Assembly (NCBI GenBank): GCA_937868025.1
Contig: CALMLJ010000279.1
Span: 1-6,612, forward strand
From: an uncultured Acidimicrobiaceae bacterium
Lineage (GTDB): Bacteria > Actinomycetota > Acidimicrobiia > Acidimicrobiales > Microtrichaceae
Direction: 5' to 3'
DNA: 6,612 nt
Positions 6,589 through 6,612 of this stretch are shown piece after piece. The stretch's first letter is position 1; every line of letters starts with the position of its first letter. Made by a program: the position numbers and the translations under genes. The notes beneath the pieces were generated by a model that was not told the origin of the DNA, searched no databases, and worked only from the letters and a program-made list of their open reading frames with translations.

Positions 6589-6612
6589 GGCGGGCGCCGG
6601 ACCCTCGAGCGA

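Overview
This window holds most of a bacterial F1Fo-ATP synthase operon, and all of its genes lie on the minus strand. Transcription therefore runs from the right edge (about 6612) towards position 1. In that order the genes are atpI (assembly factor), atpB (a), atpE (c), a first b-type subunit, a second b-type subunit, atpH (delta), atpA (alpha), atpG (gamma) and the 5' third of atpD (beta). AtpD is cut by the left edge just before its P-loop. atpC (epsilon) is not in the window and presumably follows atpD. The right edge lies close to or inside the start region of atpI, so no operon promoter is visible. No terminator with a U-tract was found.

The DNA is strongly GC-rich, with G/C in most third codon positions. 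The gene order, the GDRKTGKT form of the alpha P-loop and the roughly 40-residue C-terminal tail on alpha point to Actinomycetota. Two features do not fit the best-known actinobacteria. There are two separate, divergent b-type genes in tandem, and delta is a short stand-alone protein of 175 residues. Mycobacteria instead have a b-delta fusion, and Streptomyces has a long delta. My best guess, by inference only, is a deep actinobacterial lineage such as Acidimicrobiia.

The layout is compact from the b genes onward, with gaps of 9, 29, 46, 4 and 26 bases. The exception is atpE, which has gaps of 113 and 107 bases on its two sides. The upstream gap holds three short hairpins and the downstream gap holds a very stable GC hairpin with a cUUCGg loop. 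This fits a need for much more c subunit than of the others. A 15-bp tandem repeat at the atpH/atpA junction carries an in-frame duplicate of the atpH stop codon.

Together the products form the a/c-ring proton turbine, the b/b'/delta outer stalk and the alpha/beta/gamma catalytic head. The c subunit has a proton-type rather than a sodium-type ion site. The most unusual protein feature is a 37-residue, histidine-ended C-terminal extension on gamma. I see no mobile element, CRISPR array, tRNA or rRNA, and no previously undescribed system. This is a housekeeping operon with some lineage-specific oddities.
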